Below the pieces are notes generated by a model. The model saw nothing but the letters and a program-made list of their open reading frames with translations, was not told the origin of the DNA and made no database searches. Position numbers and translations under genes: made by a program. A DNA stretch of 64,000 nucleotides from Camelus bactrianus (taxonomy: Eukaryota; Chordata; Mammalia; Artiodactyla; Camelidae), in contig NC_133559.1 of the NCBI RefSeq assembly GCF_048773025.1, forward strand, positions 26,566,501-26,630,500, read 5' to 3'. Within the stretch, counting starts at the first letter, position 1; each line of letters starts with the position of its first letter. This document shows, one piece after another, positions 58,255 through 64,000 of the stretch.

Positions 58255-58960
58255 GGAGGGCCTGGAGGGGCTTCATGGAGAGGGCTTTTGAAATGGCCCC
58301 AAAGGATGAGCAGGACTTAGACATTTGGGAGGGTGATGCTTCTAGAGTCTAAATGGAGAAGAGAGCAGGCCCCAAAGCACAGGGTGCGTCTGGGGATTTG
58401 GGCAGAGTGCCGACTATGGAGAGGCGCTGGAAGGAGAGCCGGCCAGGGAGGCAAGTTCAGGCCGTTCTGTGGTGTCTTAAAGCCACTGCGGAGCTTGTGT
58501 TTTCTTCAGTAGAAGGTGGAGTCCCATGAAAGTTTTGATGGGGGCATCACAAGGTCAGGGCTGTCCCTGCAGTGGTCTAAGAGGGGAACTGAGGGGAATA
58601 GAGAGCGCCAGGGGCCAAGGTAGGAGGCCTCTGTGTGAGCAGTAGGGAGGCTGCGTCCTCAGGGAGACTCGCGGAGGGGAGAGGAGACGTGTGGGCCAGA
58701 GAGTTGTGGGCCTGGGAGGAATAAAAAATGACTGACATGTTGGCTGGGAGGAAGGTGGGGTTATTTATAGAAATGGGGAAGTCACAGAGAGAAGGTGCTT
58801 TGAGGGGGTTGGGGAGGGGACGGAAAGGAGATTTGACTTTGAACCTGGTGAGGTCAGTTGCTGGCTGGACTTCCAGGTGGCCGTAGTGAAGAGCCAGAGC
58901 TCCCTGAAACCCTAAAGCCTCATCTCGAATGTTCAGCTTCTTAATTCTCCTCCGAGGTGC
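58255..58960 (-). repeat. L2 LINE remnant
   Basis: The segment follows the reverse L2 order: 'ggaatagagagcgccaggggccaagg', 'ttatttatagaaatggggaagtca' and 'tgacatgttggctgggaggaagg' are typical interior blocks. Confidence 0.65.
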
Positions 58961-59489
58961 TGAGCTCCCAGATTGGCCTGACATTTTGTGCCTCCCAGTG
59001 GCACCAGAACCTTGACGTCCTGGGAGCTGTGGGGCCTAGTCAGCAGCTGGTGCTGAGGGTCAAAGGCAGTCCAGGTCCCAGATGTGGCCCCTCAGACCCT
59101 CAGGGAGGTTACAGAAGGGTGTTCCTGCAAGGCCTGCTCCCTCTGGTTTTCCCAGGGGAGAGCTTGCCCACCCCTCCTCAGGAGCCTGGAGGCTGGCCGC
59201 GGGGCGGGGGGCGGCACTTCGGCTCACAGGCCATGGCCAGGACCCTGCCTGGACGAGGGAAGAGACGGCTTCCTCCTGCTCGCTCTACCTCTGCCTGAGC
59301 GGGAAAGAAAAGGCGCTGTTGCCCTGACTGACGACTCCTGATTCCTTCTTGGAGCAATTCTTGGAGGGAAAAACCTTCTGAACCCAAATATTGGATTTGG
59401 GTTTATCCCAATTCTTAGTGAGAAGGTAGGGCTCTGGGAAGAGGCAAATTATAATATAAATAAGGTTAGTTTGTTCCTTCTTTTCTTTT
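58961..59489. other. Intergenic DNA, nothing recognised
   Basis: No gene or repeat is recognised. Several overlapping frames at 59.0-59.4 kb have no domain. Confidence 0.45.
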
Positions 59490-59720
59490 CATCTAATAAG
59501 TACATATCTAGTGTCTACTCTGGGTCAAATAAAAGATAGATAAGCTAAAGACCCCACCCCTGAGGAGCTAAGAGTTGGGGGTACAGATGCACAAATGGGT
59601 AAAGACAGCAGAGGAGGGGCCCACGCCCCAGGCTCAGGGGAATCAGGATGTCCTCACAGAGAGAGCGCGTCTCAGCTGAGACAGGAGGTGAGCAGGAAAC
59701 TGCCCGTGAAGGGGGAAGGG
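59490..59720 (-). repeat. L2 3' end fragment
   Basis: 'taataagtacatatctagtgtctactctgggtcaaataaaa', then 'cctgaggagctaagagtt', reads as a diverged reverse L2. Confidence 0.5.
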
Positions 59721-59789
59721 AGGCTGTCCTCTGGAGTGGGCACAGCAGGAGCAGCCCCAGAGAGTCTCATTTCGCAGGTCTGGAGATGG

Positions 59790-59865
59790 GCCTGGGCACT
59801 GGCATTCTAAAACCTCCCCAGGTGATTCTAACCTGCAGTCGGGGCTGAGGGCCACTGACCCACCA
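59790..59865 (+). repeat. MER5A fragment
   Basis: 'cattctaaaacctccccaggtgattctaacctgcag' ending 'gggccactgac' is the right end of MER5A. Confidence 0.65.
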
Positions 59866-59933
59866 CCTGGTCTGTCTGCAGACCAGCACGGGAATGCTGT
59901 CGCCTCCTCTCCCCAACTGGACTGGATTCTTCC

Positions 59934-60002
59934 TGCAACCACCGGCCTTCGCTCCCTGCAACCACCGGCCTTCACTCCCTGCAGCCACCAGTCTTCACTC
60001 CC
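59934..60002. repeat. Three-copy 23-bp tandem repeat
   Basis: Units lie at 59934-59956, 59957-59979 and 59980-60002. Each reads tgca(a/g)ccacc(g/a)g(c/t)cttc(g/a)ctccc. Units 1 and 2 differ at one base; unit 3 differs from unit 2 at three. The array ends at the edge of the LTR that follows. Confidence 0.95.
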
Positions 60003-60570
60003 ATAGGAGAGGAAACACAATTCTCTTTCCTCTGCCTGCCTTGGGTGCATTGCCTGGGGCCCTGCAAATTAGACCGACAAAGACAGGTTAACAAGAGGAA
60101 AACAAATGGAAGCTTATTAGGCCTCGTGCATACGCTGGGAACCCTCAGTAGTGAGTAACCCAAAGGGTGCGTATCCCTTGGATTTACATAGCGTTGTAAC
60201 AAAAGAACAAGGCCTTTGTAGAGAAGTGACAAGACAAAGGGAAAGGGTTGTCAGCTTCCAAAAGTGGCAAACTGTGGGAAGGTAAATATACGGGAAACTT
60301 ATGGAAGATAAGGGCAGGTTAGTGGACTTTGTGATGGAGATGTCTCTGGCGCCATCTCTGGGTTGATAAGGTCTAGAGGTGTCTATGGTGATTGACTTCT
60401 GACCTTCCTGGTAGAAAAGAGAGGTACAAATTTATGTCCTGCTTTTTGGCAAATGAAGGGAGGGCAGAGAGCTTTTCTTGTGTCTTCTTCTCAATTGCTT
60501 TCAGCTTAAAATCATCCTTATGCTGAAGTGCTATATTTTGGGGTGGTGTATTTGGGGTGTACACAGCAGG
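60003..60570 (-). mobile_element. Solo LTR, class I (ERV1-like) fossil
   Basis: Read on the minus strand, the segment opens near 60570 with an acaccccaaatacacc block. Its 3' part resembles several ERV1-type LTRs: 'cctaataagcttccatttg', 'ttttcctcttgttaacctgtctttgtc', ending in a 'tttcctctcctat' terminus. No internal viral genes are adjacent, so it is a solo LTR. It is an old, inert copy, and the subfamily is not assigned. Confidence 0.7.
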
Positions 60571-61420
60571 TGCTCAGAGAAGACAAAGCTGAGTCCACTG
60601 AGTGTAGCCCAGGCAAAGGTGATAGCAATGGCTTCACTGCTGATGGACACACAACTTAGGCTGCTCTCTTAGTTGTAAAAGAGGAAATTGTGGTTCCCCT
60701 AGAAGATGCGAAACTTGTCAAAGGTCACTGTACAGATGGCAGAGTTGGCATTTAAGTCTCCGTTTGGGGAATGCTGCCTCCATGTTGTCTGGCTTCATGT
60801 TGCCAAGGGTGGGCTTTTGTAGGGGAGGAACTGGGGAAGCTGCTGCGTTATCCCTGCCTCTCCCCTGTCACCTCAAGTGTCCTTGTGCCCCCAGCTATTT
60901 CCTCCCATTTGCCTGATTTTATTAGAGGCAATTTCTCCTTGACTTTCACCGTTGATGGCTCTGAGAGTCCACTGACAATTGCAGAGACTCTCAGGAATGG
61001 GCAGGCTTTATCTGCATCCCTGCCAGGAGCCAGTTTCTCCAGGGCCTTACGCTCCTGGCCTGGGAGCCTGGAGGTGGCATTCCTTGCAGGAGGGGGCAGC
61101 CAGGGACAGGGAGGAACAGGGCTGCTGGCGGTGTGTTTCTGCCGTGTGTCCCTGGACCTCTGGGTTTGCGTGGCAGCAGCTCAGCCTGAGGCTAAGGGCG
61201 AGGGAGACAAGCCTGGGCATGTCTGGTGGGGCAGGCTGGCCAGGAGCCCGACTGCATTAAGACTGCAGAGATCCTTGGGAACCTCCACTGGACCAGAGGC
61301 ATGGTAAACTCCGCCTGGAAAGAACACCTTAGTCAGGGAGAGGGGAGGGAAGGTCCGCTCTGGGGGAGCAGGGATGGGCACTGATGATGATGATGGTGTG
61401 AGGGTGGTGGTAGATAGAGG
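60571..61420. other. Intergenic DNA with a MIR trace
   Basis: A reverse MIR remnant lies at about 60670-60765 ('gaggaaattgtggttcccctagaagatgcgaaacttgtcaaagg'). No gene is recognised. Confidence 0.5.
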
Positions 61421-61565
61421 TGGGTGCCATTTATTGAGCACTTCCTAGAGGCTGGGCACTGTGCTTTGTATTAGGTCATTTCATCCTTAGAAAATACCTT
61501 GAAGTGAGGCTTACTCCGGCTTTCAGATTTTACATTTTGCAGATTACGGATGAGGAAAATCATAT
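61421..61565 (-). repeat. MIR SINE fragment
   Basis: 'ccatttattgagcacttcctagaggctgggcactgtgc', then 'gattacggatgaggaaaatc', is a reverse MIR. Confidence 0.75.
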
Positions 61566-62316
61566 CTCTAGTCACCAGGGGAGCCCCCATCTGTCTGAGC
61601 TCCTGAACACTGTCCTCTCCGGAAACCTCCTCAAGAGCCCTCCTAGAGACATCAAGAAATACTGGAGAGCCTAGGGCAGGTGTGGCTCGGAACCAGCCCA
61701 ACGTGGGTTCCTCTCGCTCCCCTGTCTCAGACTGGCAGGGTATGGGAAATCATTTATGGGTCTTTAAAAGAGAATTGTTTTCACCCTCGGCTGTGAAATA
61801 ATATACTTTCTTTAGTCTTTGCTCATAAGGTGGTATGGCCCTCTTTAAAAGACTCTTTTAAAAATGCTTCCTGCTGTGACTCCTCTGGGCCATTCTACTA
61901 TGAACTGGCACCAATACTAACAGTTTAAACCCTTCTGGGCAAAACTACAGAAGAAGATAAATCCTGGAGTGTCACAGTTGGCCACAAGCTGAGTGTGAGT
62001 GAGCAGAAGAGATACGAATTGGTGAGCAAGGCTGATCTGTGGCAGTGTGATGTGCGTTACCCTCCCTCAGGGGAGCAACTTCCTCATGAGTTGTGCTCCC
62101 CGGATCTATTTATAGGTCAGTTTCAGGAACTCAAGGCCCCTTCCCTCACAGAATTATTGTTACACAAGTAGGTAAAGTTCTGAAGCTAGCCTAGAAAGGC
62201 TCACCTAGAGCTCGAAACCTCCTATATATGATGAAACAACAGGAGAAAGCAATTTTCAGCTGGGATGTGTAGTTAATTTCCACCATTCCTTTGTTATGAC
62301 CGGGAAATGCCCCCTC

Positions 62317-62355
62317 GGATGCTTTATGAGGGATGCTTTATGCGCAATGACGTCA
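62317..62355. promoter_or_regulatory. CRE palindrome next to a direct repeat
   Basis: The 12-mer ggatgctttatg occurs twice, at 62317-62328 and 62331-62342, and is followed at once by gcgcaa and the full palindromic CRE TGACGTCA at 62348-62355. A full CRE is the high-affinity CREB/ATF site. There is no nearby known gene start. Confidence 0.5.
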
Positions 62356-62475
62356 TGGCCAGAAGCACAGCCTCTTTCAATTTTCAGGTGGTTAGTATCT
62401 GATGCGCCTCGGCCTCTTCCTACCCCCATCTCTACTGGATCTTTCTAAAGGCTTTCAGTGCACCCTCAAATCAAC

Positions 62476-62498
62476 TGCATGCGTGTGCGCGTGCGCGC
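62476..62498. repeat. Alternating purine-pyrimidine run (Z-DNA-prone)
   Basis: Twenty-three bases alternate strictly between pyrimidine and purine and are rich in GC and GT steps. It lies 120 bases after the CRE, in a locally CpG-rich patch. Confidence 0.85.
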
Positions 62499-62699
62499 TT
62501 GAGCATGTGCCCGCCCACGGGTGTGGCGGGCAGCCTTGCACAGGCGCGGGGCTCTGACGCACGCGTCCCCCTCCTTCCTGCAGGCTGTCTCTGACTTCCA
62601 GCGTGAGATGCTGCTGCATGCACGTTCCTGAAGTCCTACAACAACAACGTGACAAAGGTCAGTCCTACCCCCAGTGTAGCGCTCCCTCCAAACTGCATC

Positions 62700-63345
62700 T
62701 CCATCTTTCCTCCATCTTCATTCCCAGCACCCTGGTCCCCGTTTCTCAGAGAGACAAGGGCGATAGCCCTACTTTATTTCCCACTGCCTCCCTTGCCCCA
62801 ATCCCCGCTTCCGTTTTCCACACAGCAGCCAGAGCGATCTTTGAAAATTGTCATCAGTTCACGTCACCTCCCAGAGCGCAGAGTGAAACCCAGCTCCTGT
62901 CCTGACCCTGCGCAGCCTCCCCACCTCCGGCTTCCTTTCTTTTCTCGGCCACCACACACCCCAGGATCGCTGGCAGACACCAGGCTCGCCCCAGGGCTCT
63001 GGGCTTACGCTCTGGCTTTCCCCTCCGCCTGCCTCTTCTCATCTGGCAGGTGTCAATATAAACATTAGCCCCCTTCTCAGAGAAGTCTGCCTTGATCCAG
63101 TCCTAAAGGGCCTCCTTCTGTGCCCTTACTCGATCCCGTCTACTTCCTGCAAAGAGCGCACGGTCTGTGGTGCTCATTTGCTTACGTGTGTCCATGTACA
63201 CTGCGTTCCCCTCACCAGAACGTTATTTTGAGAGCCCAGCTTTGTCCAGCCTGTGGGTCACCATCACTGCAGCTCCCGGAACAATGCCTGATTGTAAAGC
63301 TGTTCATAAGTGTGTGCTGAATGAATGAATGAATGAATGCATGAA
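62700..63345 (+). repeat. L2 LINE 3' end
   Basis: The order 'cacacagcagccagagcgatctttgaaaattg', 'agagaagtctgccttgatcc', 'gtgtgctgaatgaatgaatgaatgaatg' is a well-preserved L2 terminus. It ends in a short (GAAT)n run at about 63320-63340. Confidence 0.88.
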
Positions 63346-64000
63346 TCTAGAGTGCTTCAGAGAGAGCAAATGAAAAAATGTGCCCATAACAGGGAAATTT
63401 TACAGAGTGTGAAGGGATTTGGGGAGATGGACGCTGTGTAAACCCACAGAATCCCGCTCACTTGGGACTGGCTCAGCGTCGAGGTTGAGGCAGAGTTGTA
63501 CGAGGCCTTAGTGGTTGGAAGGCGTCTGCTGGGTTGGGCAAGGAGGAGGTTTAGAAGGGTCAGTGTGGGACTGGAGTGGTGTAGGGGCTGATGCTTCCAG
63601 GAGGGTCACGGGGGAGGTACAGTGGCCTCTGGTTAGGACCTTGTTGCATGTCTGCTTATAACAAATCGGGTATATGGTTTACACAAACCACAAGCCCCAC
63701 TTTCCCATCTGTATTAAGTCGATTAAGAGTGGTATGGCGGGGGTGAAAATAATCACACTTTAATTGGTTTTAAATATGCCAATACCTGCACTGAAAGCAC
63801 AGTGGTGTGAGCACACCTTTGCGGGGTGTGACCTTTATGCCACAAGGTAGGATGACTGATGAGTAAGGCAGATGCCACATGGATAACTTAGGGATGTGGT
63901 TATGAAGAGTCAAGTACAGATCTGGGAGAAGAGAGTTTGGGATGCGTGAAGAATTTGGTGGTGAGGAGAGCAGAATGTGTGAGGATGGAAGGCAAAGGAG
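63346..64000. other. Intergenic DNA, nothing recognised
   Basis: No gene, RNA or named repeat is recognised to the end of the window. Confidence 0.5.

Larger units (their letters stand above)
61566..62699. other. Intergenic DNA with a CRE-like cluster
   Basis: No gene or clear repeat is recognised. The stretch contains the CRE cluster and Z-DNA-prone run listed at 62317-62498. Confidence 0.5.

Noticed and set aside
60003-60570. Possible full-length provirus around the ERV1-like LTR
   Set aside because: No second LTR and no gag, pol or env-like sequence is seen within the window on either side. It is a solo LTR fossil.

Overview
This is mammalian nuclear DNA, most likely from a camelid (camel, llama or alpaca lineage). 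The call rests on four copies of a tRNA-derived SINE of the camelid VIC type, each with target-site duplications, and on fairly young L1 tails of artiodactyl type over a background of old mammalian repeats (MIR, L2, MER5A, MLT1). There is no bacterial-style gene packing, no operon and no CRISPR array.

Only one protein-coding gene can be supported: a complete, intronless IER5 (immediate early response 5), CDS 22215-23186 on the + strand, 323 codons. It has a TATA box, two inverted CCAAT boxes, a CpG island, an ATG-free 5' leader, an optimal start context and a 3' UTR of about 1 kb ending after an ATTAAA signal. In human, IER5 sits in a gene-poor interval of 1q25 between MR1/STX6 and CACNA1E. 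No exons of those neighbours are recognised here, so the window looks like IER5 plus its flanking regulatory DNA.

Layout: 1-21 kb is intergenic and repeat-rich (MLT1 LTR, L1M tail, L2, four VIC SINEs, a hAT-type element, a young L1 tail). 21.0-24.2 kb is the IER5 unit, including a perfect four-unit heat-shock element about 0.93 kb upstream of the inferred start site. 24.2-37 kb is sparse intergenic DNA with one very strong p53-type response element at 31.6 kb. 37.0-38.1 kb is a second CpG island that fits no recognised gene and carries Sp1 clusters, G-quadruplex potential and RFX X-box-like motifs, so it may be the promoter of an undescribed transcript or a distal element. 38-64 kb is again intergenic: L2/MIR/MER5 fossils, a young L1 with a (TG)n(TA)n microsatellite, a 230-bp polypyrimidine tract, a solo class I LTR and several motif clusters.

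How the parts may work together: IER5 is a stress-induced nuclear protein that brings PP2A/B55 to HSF1 and is induced through HSF1 and p53. The two statistically outstanding motif hits in the window (the HSE at -0.93 kb and the p53 element at +9.6 kb) match exactly these two regulators. Another notable structure is a 101-bp segment copied from 43.3 kb into the middle of a MER5A fossil at 45.7 kb, which looks like a templated insertion during DNA repair. I found no evidence for a wholly new multi-gene system.
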